A stretch of DNA of 34,020 bases from Thermodesulfobacteriota bacterium (GCA_030837545.1 JAUPKI010000014.1:1-34020), one strand, 5' to 3'. Positions 18,088 to 29,354 are shown, numbered from the stretch's first letter. Numbers and translations: made by a program. Notes: generated by a model from the sequence alone, not told the origin.

Positions 18088-18115
18088 AAGGGCAAGCGCC
18101 ATGGCGCTTGCCCTT
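18088..18115 (-). terminator. Rho-independent terminator of the ATP synthase operon
   Basis: Perfect palindrome aagggcaagcgccatggcgcttgccctt followed on the minus strand by a T-rich run (ttttttattt), just past atpC. Confidence 0.9.
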
Positions 18116-18144
18116 CTACACAGATCAGTTACAACCGTCTGCAG

Positions 18145-18555
18145 CTATCCCCTCTTTTCTGCAACCCGTATCCGTACAATGGCCCTTTTCAGGGCCGCTT
18201 CGGCCCTGAGAAAATCAATGTCTCCGGCGCTCCGATCTCTGGCCAGCCTTTCCTTGGCCCTCTCCATTGCCTTACGCGCGCGCTCCACATCAATCTCAGC
18301 GGCCTTTTCAGCCGCATCCACAAGGACAGAGACCCGGTTGTCAGAGACCTCGGCAAACCCTGTGGTAACAACAAACCGCTCTGTCTGACCCCCCGATGAA
18401 TACCGCAGTTCGCCCGGCACAATCCCTGAAAGAAACGGCACATGGCCCTCAAGGATCCCAAACTCCCCCAAGGATCCCGGAGCCACGACAATTTCCACAT
18501 CCTGGCTCACCATTACCTTTTCTGGGGTCACAACCTCCAGATGTAGTTTTCCCAT
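18145..18555 (-). CDS. atpC: ATP synthase F1 epsilon subunit
   Basis: MGKLHLEVVTPEKVMVSQDVEIVVAPGSLGEFGILEGHVPFLSGIVPGELRY. Confidence 0.97.
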   Translation of the reverse strand: MGKLHLEVVTPEKVMVSQDVEIVVAPGSLGEFGILEGHVPFLSGIVPGELRYSSGGQTERFVVTTGFAEVSDNRVSVLVDAAEKAAEIDVERARKAMERAKERLARDRSAGDIDFLRAEAALKRAIVRIRVAEKRG

Positions 18556-18569
18556 GAACTATTCCTTTA

Positions 18570-20003
<1,434 letters not shown>

Positions 20004-20020
20004 TTATATGTTAGAAACCA

Positions 20021-20902
20021 TTATCCCTTCAAGGCCTCGGCGCCACCCACGATGTCCATCAGTTCAGCCGTAATAGCCGCCTGTCGTGCCTTATTGTATA
20101 CCAAGGTAAGACTCTCTATAATATCATTGCAGTTCTTGGACGCGTTGTCCATGGCGGCCATCCGCGCTGCATGTTCACTCGTCTCGTTTTGCAGGAAGGC
20201 ATTGTATATCTGGACGCTGATATGCTTGGGCAGGAGTTCAATCAGTAGGCCTTCGGGATCAGGCTCGCAAAGATACTCTGTGGCGCCCGCCGACGTCTTG
20301 GCTCCCACATCCGCCTTGGGGGGCTCGATCGGAATCAGCTTGACCATTGTCGGCAACTGCTTGGCCATGCCGACAAAATGGCTGTACATCACATAGACCT
20401 CGTCTACCTCGCCCGACAGGTAGCGGTTGATAAAGCCGGCGGTCATCTGATTGATGAACGACATATCCACATTGCCGTACAAATTCATATGGCTGTCCAC
20501 CAGATGAAAATTGTGTTTACGGAAATAATCTCGTCCCTTCTTGCCTACGGTGGTGAAACTGCACGCGATCCCTTTTCCCTGCGTCTCTTTTGTCCATTTC
20601 TCTGCCGTGGTGATGAGATTCATGTTAAAACTGCCACAGAGGCCTCTGTCCCCGGTAAAATGCAAGAGTTCGGCCCGGGCAACAGCATCTCGTTTCACAA
20701 GGAGCGGGTGTACATCGGGCTCGATACGCATGGCCAGGTTGCTGAGCACCTCGGAGAACTTCCTTGCATAGGGTTCAAAACCCTCCATCCTCGTCTGGGC
20801 GCCGCGGAGCTTTGCCGCGGCCACCATATTCATGGCCCTGGTAATCTGCCTTGTTTTTTTGACAGCGCCTATCTTTCGAAGGATATCTCTTAAGGTTGCC
20901 AT
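20021..20902 (-). CDS. atpG: ATP synthase F1 gamma subunit
   Basis: MATLRDILRKIGAVKKTRQITRAMNMVAAAKLRGAQ...TGDRGLCGSFNMNLI...MAAMDNASKNCNDIIESLTLVYNKARQAAITAELMDIVGGAEAL. Confidence 0.98.
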   Translation of the reverse strand: MATLRDILRKIGAVKKTRQITRAMNMVAAAKLRGAQTRMEGFEPYARKFSEVLSNLAMRIEPDVHPLLVKRDAVARAELLHFTGDRGLCGSFNMNLITTAEKWTKETQGKGIACSFTTVGKKGRDYFRKHNFHLVDSHMNLYGNVDMSFINQMTAGFINRYLSGEVDEVYVMYSHFVGMAKQLPTMVKLIPIEPPKADVGAKTSAGATEYLCEPDPEGLLIELLPKHISVQIYNAFLQNETSEHAARMAAMDNASKNCNDIIESLTLVYNKARQAAITAELMDIVGGAEALKG

Positions 20903-21018
20903 GTAGCCTTTCTCTCTTTATGTATGGTGTTCAATCTGATCGTTGAATGACGGGGGTGTTGATGGTCTCTCTTACCCAATCTACCCGATCCGTTCACCAA
21001 AGCAGGCGAACTTAATGG

Positions 21019-22533
21019 TTAAGCAGCCGGATGGAACATCTCCCCGAATTCATCGAGGGCCTTCCTCAGCTTTCCATCAGTCTCCTCTGAAATATTGCCG
21101 CTGTCCTTGACGTCCTTCAGGATTTCGGGGTGCTTGCTGTCCATGAACTCCAGCATCTGCTTCTCATAGCTGGCAACGGACGCCTCCGGCCATTTATCCA
21201 GGTACCCGTTTGCCGCGGCAAAGAGGATGGCGACCTCTTTTTCAGCCGGCATGGGCTGATACTGAGGCTGCTTCAAGACTTCCACAAGCCGTCGACCCCT
21301 GTTCAACTGCTTCAGTGTTGCCTTATCCAGATCGCTCCCGAACTGGGCGAATGCCTCCAGTTCCCTGAACTGGGCCATATCCAGACGAAGGGTCCCCGCC
21401 ACCTTTTTCATCGCCTTTGTCTGGGCCGCGCCCCCCACACGGGATACGGAAAGCCCTACATTGATCGCCGGACGGACGCCTGAGAAGAAGAGGTTCGGCT
21501 CTAAGTAGACCTGGCCGTCCGTAATGGAGATCACGTTGGTGGGGATATAGGCGGAAACGTCGCCGGCCTGGGTCTCAATGATCGGCAGGGCCGTCAGCGA
21601 GCCGCCCCCCAATTTGTCATTCAGTTTGGCAGCTCGTTCCAGGAGACGCGAATGGTTATAGAAAATGTCTCCGGGGAACGCCTCCCGGCCCGGGGGCCGC
21701 CTGAGGAGGAGCGACACCTGCCGGTAAGCCGTGGCCTGTTTGGAGAGATCATCATAAAGGATCAGGGCGTGTTTTCCCTGGTCCCGATAATATTCACCGA
21801 TAGCGCATCCGGCATAGGGTGAAATGAACTGCTGGGTGGCCGGGTCGCTGGCGCAGGCTGCGACGACCGTGGTATATTCCATGGCCCCATGTCGCGCCAG
21901 GATATCCACCACCTGGGCAACGGTCGATTTCTTCTGGCCCGTGGCAACATAAATGCAATAGATGTCCGTATTCTTCTGATTGATAATGGCATCTACGCAA
22001 ATGGCCGTCTTGCCGATCTGCCGGTCGCCGATGATCAGTTCCCGCTGTCCCCTTCCGACCGGCGTCATGGCATCAATGGCCTTGATGCCGGTGTACATCG
22101 GCTCCTTCACCGGCTGGCGGGCAATAACCCCGGGCGCCACCATCTCAACACGACGGAATTCGGTTGCCTCTATGGGACCCTTTCCGTCAAGGGGCTGACC
22201 GACGGCGTCGATAACCCTGCCGAGGACCGCCTCACCAACAGGGATCTGGGCAATCCTTCCCGTCCGCTTGACGGTGTCGCCTTCCTTGATCTTGGAGTCG
22301 TCCCCCATGATGGCCACACCCACGTTATCCTCTTCCAGATTCAGACAGAGTCCAAAGATGCCGCCCGGAAATTCAACCATTTCCATGGCCATGGCCTTTT
22401 CAATCCCATAGACACGGGCAATACCGTCGCCCACAGAGAGAACGGTACCGGTCTCACTCACCTCGACCTTCTTTTCGTAGTCTTTAATCTGGTCACGGAT
22501 TACCTGACTGATTTCTTCTGCTCTGATCTCCAT
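21019..22533 (-). CDS. atpA: ATP synthase F1 alpha subunit
   Basis: [65 protein letters not shown]. Confidence 0.99.
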   Translation of the reverse strand: MEIRAEEISQVIRDQIKDYEKKVEVSETGTVLSVGDGIARVYGIEKAMAMEMVEFPGGIFGLCLNLEEDNVGVAIMGDDSKIKEGDTVKRTGRIAQIPVGEAVLGRVIDAVGQPLDGKGPIEATEFRRVEMVAPGVIARQPVKEPMYTGIKAIDAMTPVGRGQRELIIGDRQIGKTAICVDAIINQKNTDIYCIYVATGQKKSTVAQVVDILARHGAMEYTTVVAACASDPATQQFISPYAGCAIGEYYRDQGKHALILYDDLSKQATAYRQVSLLLRRPPGREAFPGDIFYNHSRLLERAAKLNDKLGGGSLTALPIIETQAGDVSAYIPTNVISITDGQVYLEPNLFFSGVRPAINVGLSVSRVGGAAQTKAMKKVAGTLRLDMAQFRELEAFAQFGSDLDKATLKQLNRGRRLVEVLKQPQYQPMPAEKEVAILFAAANGYLDKWPEASVASYEKQMLEFMDSKHPEILKDVKDSGNISEETDGKLRKALDEFGEMFHPAA

Positions 22534-23084
22534 TAGTTGTATTCACCCCTTTTTAATGATTCTTTGAGCCCTTCCAGTTGGGCCTTTACACTCCCATCCA
22601 ATACCAAATCCCCAATCCTAACGACAAGCCCCCCGATGAGGGACGCGTCTTCTCTTACCTCGATCTTAACTTCTTTTGCAGTCAGTCCTTCAAGGGCAAC
22701 TGCCAGCTTATCCCGGGCCTCCTTCTTGAGAGGTTTGGCCGTAATAATATCCGCGCGGGTGATATTTGAGATCTCATCGGTGAGTTTCGAGTAATACGCG
22801 ACGATCCCCTGAATGCCCCCAATCCGGTTCTTATCCAGCAGGAGCCTCAGGAAATTTTTGGTCAGATCAGCGAAGGGGCTTTTGGCCAGCACGGCGTCGA
22901 GCACCCGTTTCCGCTCCTCCACAGAAAAAATCTGGTTGGCAATCACCTTAATAAATTCCCTGTTTGCAGAGCAGAACGCGCCGAATTCGTTAAGGTCTTT
23001 TCCATACGCGATGTAATTGCCATCTTCTTGCCCTAAGCTGAGCAGCGCCTTAGCATACCTTTTGGAAATCCTTGAACCGATCAA
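22533..23084 (-). CDS. atpH: ATP synthase F1 delta subunit
   Basis: [30 protein letters not shown]...[37 protein letters not shown]; overlaps atpA start. Confidence 0.96.
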   Translation of the reverse strand: MIGSRISKRYAKALLSLGQEDGNYIAYGKDLNEFGAFCSANREFIKVIANQIFSVEERKRVLDAVLAKSPFADLTKNFLRLLLDKNRIGGIQGIVAYYSKLTDEISNITRADIITAKPLKKEARDKLAVALEGLTAKEVKIEVREDASLIGGLVVRIGDLVLDGSVKAQLEGLKESLKRGEYN

Positions 23085-23686
23085 TGTAGCCTCTCCACCC
23101 TTTCTATGAATTCACTGACCAGATGGTCCTGATCGCTGTCCGTTATCTGTTGCGCAATGATATCGTTAGCCTTTGCCGCAGCTATCTCAGCCACATCCTG
23201 ACGCAGCCTGTCCTTAGCGCCCTGGACCTGACGCTCAATGGTCATTTCGGCCTGAGCCAGAATCTGAGCGGCCCGCTCCCTGGCCTCTTTAATAATCTTT
23301 TCTTTTTCCGCTGCCCCATCAGCCCTGAACTGATCGATGATCGCCTTCTTCTGAACCTCAAATTCCCTCAGCTTCTTCTCCAGCTCACCGCAGAGCCCCT
23401 CCGCGGCCTCCTTATCTCTCTTCAGAGATTCCAACTTCTGCCGAATCTCTTCCTTACGATTTGCAAAAAAGTCCTTGATCGTGGTCTTTCTAATGACCAC
23501 CGCCAGGATGATTACCAACAATACAAAATTCAGGATTCGATACAGCAGATCAGTTACGTTGCCTCCACCGTGTCCTCCACCCTCTCCGCCGCTGGCCAAG
23601 GCAAGCCCGCAAAAGGCCAATGACGTCATCAGGGTGCATGCAGCGATGGATAAAGGTCTTCCCCATCCCGTCCTAAACCTGATCAT
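23081..23686 (-). CDS. atpF: ATP synthase F0 b subunit (with N-terminal signal-like extension)
   Basis: LLYRILNFVLLVIILAVVIRKTTIKDFFANRKEEIRQKLESLKRDKEAAEGL...; coiled coil; overlaps atpH. Confidence 0.93.
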   Translation of the reverse strand: MIRFRTGWGRPLSIAACTLMTSLAFCGLALASGGEGGGHGGGNVTDLLYRILNFVLLVIILAVVIRKTTIKDFFANRKEEIRQKLESLKRDKEAAEGLCGELEKKLREFEVQKKAIIDQFRADGAAEKEKIIKEARERAAQILAQAEMTIERQVQGAKDRLRQDVAEIAAAKANDIIAQQITDSDQDHLVSEFIERVERLH

Positions 23687-24111
23687 TGAATGCTCCTTCC
23701 CAATATCTTCTGGGCCAATTCCTCTGAAAAACCAGCAATCTGTGCCTCAAGCGCCTCTTTCGCAGCCGCCACTTTTGCCTCTATCTCTTTCTTTGCGGCA
23801 TCCAGTTTCTGCTCTACCGCGGCGCCAGCCTCCTGCAATATCCTTTTTTCATCTTCCAATCCTTGGCTCTTCAGCGTCTCTTTTGACGCATAGCCCTCTT
23901 TCCTGGCCTGAACCTGCCCTTCTTCGATGTCCTTTTCGCTGCGCTCGGCGCGACCTTCATAGTTGTGGATCATTTCTAACCGCGAGGCCATCTCTTCCTC
24001 TCGCCGAGCGAGAATCTTGCGAATAGGCTTGAAGAGGATGAAATTGAGTATGAAGAGGAGGGCGAGGAAGTTAGCGATTTGGAGGATCACGGTGCCGTCA
24101 ATGTTCAGCAT
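23683..24111 (-). CDS. ATP synthase F0 b' subunit
   Basis: MLNIDGTVILQIANFLALLFILNFILFKPIRKILARREEEMASRLEMI...; second b-type subunit upstream of atpF. Confidence 0.93.
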   Translation of the reverse strand: MLNIDGTVILQIANFLALLFILNFILFKPIRKILARREEEMASRLEMIHNYEGRAERSEKDIEEGQVQARKEGYASKETLKSQGLEDEKRILQEAGAAVEQKLDAAKKEIEAKVAAAKEALEAQIAGFSEELAQKILGRSIQ

Positions 24112-24222
24112 ATCAGATACATCCTTTCATTGCTGTTAATTATCCCGAAACGCACTCGTTTTCTGGAAGGGTAAGGCCTTTTACAAAAAAAAAATCACCT
24201 TGTCAAAACTTTTTTTTGCCTC

Positions 24223-24525
24223 TCAGACACCATTATTTATCTCCGATGTCCCTTGGAGAAATGCCATCTTGATTTCAACCGCTTTCTCTTTCAACTCGGT
24301 ACTGCAGTTTCCCTCGAACACAACCCCGGCGCTGATGACGACCGATGGGGCCTCGATGTCTCCAAAGACCCTGGCCGGAGGAACGACCACAATCTTTTCG
24401 CCTGCTGTCATATGCCCGCGAACTTCACCGCAAAGCGCGTTATCTGACACCTTCCACGTCTCATGCTCTCGCTGCTTCGACGATTTGATCAGGGCTCCAT
24501 ACCACACCTTCATACGATTACGCAA
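24223..24525 (-). CDS. Bactofilin-like protein, apparently N-terminally truncated
   Basis: VSDNALCGEVRGHMTAGEKIVVVPPARVFGDIEAPSVVISAGVVFEGNCS resembles the C-terminal half of bactofilin (GxVxGxVTAxExVxLxPxxRVxGDIxxPxLVIxEGAVFEGxC); first ~25 residues do not fit. Confidence 0.6.
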   Translation of the reverse strand: MRNRMKVWYGALIKSSKQREHETWKVSDNALCGEVRGHMTAGEKIVVVPPARVFGDIEAPSVVISAGVVFEGNCSTELKEKAVEIKMAFLQGTSEINNGV

Positions 24526-24636
24526 GAAAAATCACAAAATAATCAAGAATCGTAAAAAGGGCTATCTTTTCCATTGGTTTGCTCATTTAATTTACCTGCA
24601 GATACCGCCCGGCGCCCCCAATCGAAAATGCTCAGC

Positions 24637-24668
24637 GAGGCCATTCCCCGTAGCTTGCTGCGGGGTTC
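24637..24668. repeat. Hairpin repeat (ccccgtagcttgctgcgggg)
   Basis: ccccg-t-agc-tt-gct-g-cgggg forms a near-perfect stem-loop in an otherwise empty intergenic region. Confidence 0.45.
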
Positions 24669-24808
24669 TTCAATCCGTGTAACCAGCGAAAATATTGATT
24701 GACAAGCGACTCAATGGCTGCTTAACTACCCAACTTGGAAAAGGGTCTCCATCTCAAATCTCATTCGGTTAGAATACCTTAAAAATCAGACTTTAGGCGC
24801 TTCAATCG

Positions 24809-25951
24809 ATGGATTTTCATTTTACTGCAGAACAACTGATGTTCAAGGAACAGGTCATCCGTTTCGCCAAAAAGGAGATTGTTCCGAGGGTCCAGGAGCA
24901 CGATCTCAAAGGGGAATTTGATGCGCACGCCTTTCGCAGGCTGGGCGACTTCGGGATTCTGGGCCTTCATTTTCCTGAGGCATTCGGCGGAAGTGATGCC
25001 GATGTGGTGACCACCGTCCTTGCAGGAGAGGCCCTGGGCGAGGCCGGGGTGGATGGCGGACTGACCCTGGCCTATGGCGCCCACACCTTCCTGTGCGCGG
25101 ATACGATTCTTGCGCACGGGACCGATGCCCAGCGTGCCGCATATATCCCGAAACTGGCCACAGGCGAGTGGATCGGATGCATGGGGCTGACAGAACCGGC
25201 GGCTGGGTCCGATGTGGCCTCCATGACGACCCGGGCCGAAAAACAGGGGGACCGATATGTCCTGAACGGGAATAAGATGTTTATTACCAACGGACCGGTC
25301 GCCGATGTGGCAGTGGTCTATGCCAAGACGGGCAAAGATCTCAAACACGCGGGGATCTCCGCTTTCATTGTGGAAAAGGGGACCCCGGGGTTTTCTGCCG
25401 GCAACAATCTGATCAAGATGGGGGTGCGGACCTCCCATACCTCTGAGTTGATCTTTGAAGACTGCGAAATTCCGGAGACGCATCTCATCGGTCAGGAGGG
25501 GGGCGGGTTCCTCATGGCCATGCAGACCGTGGAATGGGATCGAAGCGCCCTGTTGGCCCCATTTGTGGGCGGGATGACATATGTCCTCCAAAAGTGCGTT
25601 CGTTACGCAAAAGAACGATACCAGTTCGGTCGCCCCATCGCCCAGTTCCAGGCCATCAAACACAAATTGGCTGACATCAAGATCTTTATCGAGGCGGCCA
25701 GGACCTTGTGCTATCGCATCGCATGGTGCAAGGACCAGGGAAGACCCCTTAATCACCTGGCAGCGGCCGTTGCCAAGCTGTTTGTGGGCGACTGGGGCCT
25801 GGGACCCGCCAACGATGCCATGGTCCTTTTCGGAGGATACGGATACTGTCATGAATACGAGGTGGAACGGTATTTCAGGGACAGCAGACTGGCCCCCATC
25901 GGGGGCGGAACCTCCGAGATCCAGAAAAAAATCATATCGAAACTCATCTAA
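24809..25951 (+). CDS. Acyl-CoA dehydrogenase (ACAD1)
   Basis: MGLTEPAAGSDVASMTTRAEKQGDRYVLNGNKMFITNG...CVRYAKERYQFGRPIAQFQAIKHKLADIKIFIEAAR...LFGGYGYCHEYEVERYFRDSRLAPIGGGTSEIQKKIISKLI. Confidence 0.96.
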   Translation: MDFHFTAEQLMFKEQVIRFAKKEIVPRVQEHDLKGEFDAHAFRRLGDFGILGLHFPEAFGGSDADVVTTVLAGEALGEAGVDGGLTLAYGAHTFLCADTILAHGTDAQRAAYIPKLATGEWIGCMGLTEPAAGSDVASMTTRAEKQGDRYVLNGNKMFITNGPVADVAVVYAKTGKDLKHAGISAFIVEKGTPGFSAGNNLIKMGVRTSHTSELIFEDCEIPETHLIGQEGGGFLMAMQTVEWDRSALLAPFVGGMTYVLQKCVRYAKERYQFGRPIAQFQAIKHKLADIKIFIEAARTLCYRIAWCKDQGRPLNHLAAAVAKLFVGDWGLGPANDAMVLFGGYGYCHEYEVERYFRDSRLAPIGGGTSEIQKKIISKLI

Positions 25952-25975
25952 AGCGAACGACGGGTACATCGCGGA

Positions 25976-27109
25976 ATGAATTTTGACGTGGGGGAAGTGG
26001 AGAAGCAGCTCTGCGAGCGGATCAAGGGGTTATTGAGCGCCGATACAGGGGTTGATCTGATCCAGCCGGAAGGCGACCGAATGCAAGAGGTCCGGACGAC
26101 CACAGTGCGCTGGTTGACATCGCTGGGCCGGGAGGGCTACCTGACCCCGGGCGTTATGGACGGCCGCAACAGCGTCTCCCTTGTGGTCATTCAGGAGCAG
26201 CTCGCGGCCCTGGCCCCTTCCCTTTTCCTGTCCGTGGAGGCCAGCACACGCATCTTCGGACGCCTCATTGCCGCCTATGGCACATCCACGCAGAGAGAAG
26301 CCATTCTTCCAGGCCTCACAAGCGGTCAACTCATTGGCGCAGCAGCCCTCTCCGAAGAGGGAATGAACATTGAGAACGATCCGCTGAACACCACGGCCGT
26401 TCCCTCCACGGATGGGTTTCGTGTCACGGGTTCCAAGGGTCATGTGGTCAACGCAGCATTGGCAGACTGGATCGCTGTGGCCGGAAAGATCGACGGTGAA
26501 CCGGAGACGGCCTTCTTCCTTATTGAAAAGGGGAGCAAAGGCCTCCTGATAGGCGACAGACTGGCGACTCTCGGGTATGAAGGCGCAGTGATATCGCCCC
26601 TCCGTCTTGAAGACTGCCCGGTCCCATCCACCCATGTAATTCGCCCCATAGATGGAAACAACGCCCTGAAGACGGTTCGGTTGTGGGAGGATCAGGTCCT
26701 GACGGCCGCAAGCCTGGGGCTGATGCGACGTGCCTTTGACGGTGCAGCGGCACATGCCAAGGCCCATCAAAGCGGCGGAAAGCCGATCATCGCCTATCAG
26801 GAGGTCGGATTTAAACTGGCCGAGATGCTGACCCTCTTCCAGACGTCTCAGCTCCTGGCCTATCGAGCGGCCTGGATGTCTGAATCAGGAGACCGGGAGG
26901 CCAACGCCCTGGCCAGTTGCGCCAAGGTATTCTGCGCCGAGTCTGCCGAGAAAATCGCCAGCGAGGCATTGCAGATCTTGGGAGGAAAGGGTTATCTTCG
27001 CGGCAACCCTGCGGAAGAGGGCTACCGCGATGCCAAATACCTTCAGATCGCAGGGACATCCACGGAGATATCTCGCATGAAGATCGGGGATGCGGTCCTG
27101 GCATATTGA
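25976..27109 (+). CDS. Divergent acyl-CoA dehydrogenase-family protein (ACAD2)
   Basis: IGAAALSEEGMNIENDPLNTTAVPSTDGFRVTGSKGHVVNAALADWIAVAGK...KVFCAESAEKIASEALQILGGKGYLRGNPAEEGYRDAKYLQIAGTSTEISRMKIGD; 24 nt after ACAD1 stop. Confidence 0.9.
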   Translation: MNFDVGEVEKQLCERIKGLLSADTGVDLIQPEGDRMQEVRTTTVRWLTSLGREGYLTPGVMDGRNSVSLVVIQEQLAALAPSLFLSVEASTRIFGRLIAAYGTSTQREAILPGLTSGQLIGAAALSEEGMNIENDPLNTTAVPSTDGFRVTGSKGHVVNAALADWIAVAGKIDGEPETAFFLIEKGSKGLLIGDRLATLGYEGAVISPLRLEDCPVPSTHVIRPIDGNNALKTVRLWEDQVLTAASLGLMRRAFDGAAAHAKAHQSGGKPIIAYQEVGFKLAEMLTLFQTSQLLAYRAAWMSESGDREANALASCAKVFCAESAEKIASEALQILGGKGYLRGNPAEEGYRDAKYLQIAGTSTEISRMKIGDAVLAY

Positions 27110-27200
27110 TCGATTTGCAAAAGGGTTGCGGGTTTCTTGGGTTCGTTGGGTTTGTTGGGTGGTTCGCGGTTGACGGTTGCAGAATGGAAGGAGCCGACGA

Positions 27201-27977
27201 ATGAGCGACGATCTGTTATATGAGATAAGGAACGGCGTGGCCTTTCTGACCATCAACCGTGAGGAGAGGAGAAATGCCCTCAGCCAGGAGATGATCCTGT
27301 CTTTTCTGGACCGGCTGGCCGATGTGGACCAAAATGAGGAAATCAATGCGGTTTGTCTCACGGGCGCAGGCGAGAGGTCCTTCTGCTCCGGGGCGGATCT
27401 GGCCGTCACCCTGGCAGGACAAGAGGAGGATCGTCTGTCCGGGCCCAGAAACTATGCGCGGCTCCTGAAGGAAATGGCCAAATGCGGCAAACCCCTTGTC
27501 GCCCGCGTCAACGGGCCCTGCCTTGCCGGGGGTATGGGACTCATGCTGTCCTGCGACATCGTCATCGCCAGAAACGATGCCTATTTCCAGACCCCGGAAG
27601 TGAATGTAGGGATCTTTCCCATGATGGTGGGGGCCCTTCTCTATCGAAACCTACCCAGGAAAAAGGCCGTGGACATGGTCCTGACCGGTCGGAAAATTTC
27701 GGCCCCTGAGGCAGAACGTATGGGCATGATTACGCGGGCCGTCAAGCCGGATGAACTGGAGTCTGAGATTCAAATCACACTGAAAGCCCTGACCTCCAAG
27801 AGTCCGATCGGCACGCGCATCGGCAAGGAGGCCTTCAGGGTCATGAGCGACATGCCCTTTGAGCCGGCCGTGGACTATTTGTGCGAGGCCCTGGGCAGGG
27901 TCATCTCAACCCAGGATGCGATGGAGGGGATGACGGCATTTCTCCAGAAGAGACCCCCCAAATTTACAGGCAGATAG
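27201..27977 (+). CDS. Enoyl-CoA hydratase/isomerase family protein
   Basis: LLYEIRNGVAFLTINREERRNALSQEMILSFLDRL...GAGERSFCSGADLAVTLAG...KPLVARVNGPCLAGGMGLMLSCDIVIARNDAYFQTPEVNVGIFPMM; SD ggaagg upstream of ATG 27201. Confidence 0.95.
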   Translation: MSDDLLYEIRNGVAFLTINREERRNALSQEMILSFLDRLADVDQNEEINAVCLTGAGERSFCSGADLAVTLAGQEEDRLSGPRNYARLLKEMAKCGKPLVARVNGPCLAGGMGLMLSCDIVIARNDAYFQTPEVNVGIFPMMVGALLYRNLPRKKAVDMVLTGRKISAPEAERMGMITRAVKPDELESEIQITLKALTSKSPIGTRIGKEAFRVMSDMPFEPAVDYLCEALGRVISTQDAMEGMTAFLQKRPPKFTGR

Positions 27978-27995
27978 GATTGAAGAGCTAAACCA

Positions 27996-28820
27996 ATGGA
28001 TTTCAAACTGGGGAAGAGTTATCATGAATTGGTGATTGGCGAGGAGGCCAGTTTTACCAAGACCATCACGGAAACGGATGTCTACCTCTTTGCCGGCATC
28101 AGCGGAGACTTTAACCCGATGCACGTCAACGAGGAATTCGCAAAACGGACCCCCTTCAAGACGAGAATCGCTCATGGCGGACTCCCCCAGAGCCTCATTG
28201 CCCCGGTCCTGGGGATGAAGCTGCCGGGACTGGGAACCATCGCAGTGGAAATCTCCTGCCGTTTCAAGGCCCCGGTCTTTTTTGGCGACACCATCACAGC
28301 TTCCGCCCGGATTGTGGAAAAGATCGAGAAGAAGCAATGGGTCCGAATGGCGCTTTCCTGGACCAATCAGCATGGAACATCCATCGCTGAGGGGGAGGCA
28401 GTGGTCATGCCGCCCCCGAAGACCCCTCAGCCATTAACGGATGAAGGGGATGCAACGGACAGACGCAACCCAACAGAAAAGGAGGATAAACGAATGGCAT
28501 TAACGAGTGTAAAAGAGGTGTTTGGCAAGATGCCCGAGGTCTTCAATGCGAACGCGGCCAAGGGGCTCAATGTGGTCTTCCAGTATGTGATCACCGGGGA
28601 CAACGGCGGAAGCTGGAATGTGGTGGTCAAAGACGGCGCCTGCCAGGTCAATGAAGGCGCCCATGCATCGCCGTCCGTCACCCTGACCATGTCGGGCGAT
28701 ACATGGCTCGGGATCGTCAACAAACAGACCAACGGAATGCAGGCCTTTATGACCGGGAAACTCAAGGCCAGTGGCGATATCATGCTGGCCCAAAGGATCG
28801 AACAGTTGTTTCCACTGTAG
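27996..28820 (+). CDS. MaoC-like dehydratase fused to SCP2 sterol-carrier domain, with internal SD/start for SCP2 at 28494
   Basis: MaoC: FTKTITETDVYLFAGISGDFNPMHVNEEFAKRTPFKTRIAHGGL. SCP2: VFGKMPEVFNANAAKGLNVVFQYVITGDNGGSWNVVVKDGACQVNEGAHASPSVTLTMSGDTWLGIVNKQTNGMQAFMTGKLKASGDIMLAQRIEQLF. Linker encodes aaaaggaggataaacgaATG. Confidence 0.9.
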   Translation: MDFKLGKSYHELVIGEEASFTKTITETDVYLFAGISGDFNPMHVNEEFAKRTPFKTRIAHGGLPQSLIAPVLGMKLPGLGTIAVEISCRFKAPVFFGDTITASARIVEKIEKKQWVRMALSWTNQHGTSIAEGEAVVMPPPKTPQPLTDEGDATDRRNPTEKEDKRMALTSVKEVFGKMPEVFNANAAKGLNVVFQYVITGDNGGSWNVVVKDGACQVNEGAHASPSVTLTMSGDTWLGIVNKQTNGMQAFMTGKLKASGDIMLAQRIEQLFPL

Positions 28821-28823
28821 TAA

Positions 28824-29055
28824 GGGTTCACAGGTTCTGGGTTCAACGTTCAAGGTTGGGGACAAAGACAGAATTGACGACCCGAAAACCTGCCGAAGCA
28901 GGCTGTCTTCGCTAAATAGGTTCCACCGGGCCACTGGTTTTCGGGGGGCAACGGAAAGTACGGGGTTTTCATAAGACAATCCGCCTCCAACGTGGAAGTC
29001 GGGCGGCAGAAATGCAACCCTGAACCTCTGAACCTTTGAACCCGTGAACGGTTAC
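28824..29055. repeat. Inverted-arm intergenic element, copy 1 (GGTTCA-rich arms)
   Basis: Left arm gggttcacaggttctgggttcaacgttcaaggtt; right arm aaccctgaacctctgaacctttgaacccgtgaacggtt; shares core (cataagacaatccgcctccaac) with 32630-32782. Confidence 0.65.
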
Positions 29056-29248
29056 CCACTGTAGATGTCGGCGTGTCGTCACGCGGGCTCACAGAGGCCA
29101 TAGCGCAGGGATGAACTCCCCGAGGGCTTCTGTGACCCTGCGTGACCCTGCCCGCCAACCTGCTGAAAGACGCAAACGAGTGCTCCCTCTGGCCGGCAAA
29201 AAGGCCAGTCAGATGAGACAAAAGATTTATGGTAAGTGACTAAAGTGT

Positions 29249-29283
29249 GGAGTTAGGAGTGTGGAGTTAGGAGTCAGGAGTTT
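29249..29283. repeat. Degenerate heptamer tandem array (GGAGTNN x5)
   Basis: GGAGTTA GGAGTGT GGAGTTA GGAGTCA GGAGTTT. Confidence 0.75.
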
Positions 29284-29354
29284 AAATCGGAATTCTCCTG
29301 TTCTTAACTTTAGGCACTCCAAACTCGTAACTTCAAACTTGCAAGAACGAGCAA

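Noticed and set aside
24779-25969. 396-aa minus-strand ORF
   Set aside because: Antisense to ACAD1, which has all family motifs; the reverse ORF is low-complexity H/G/R-rich translation.
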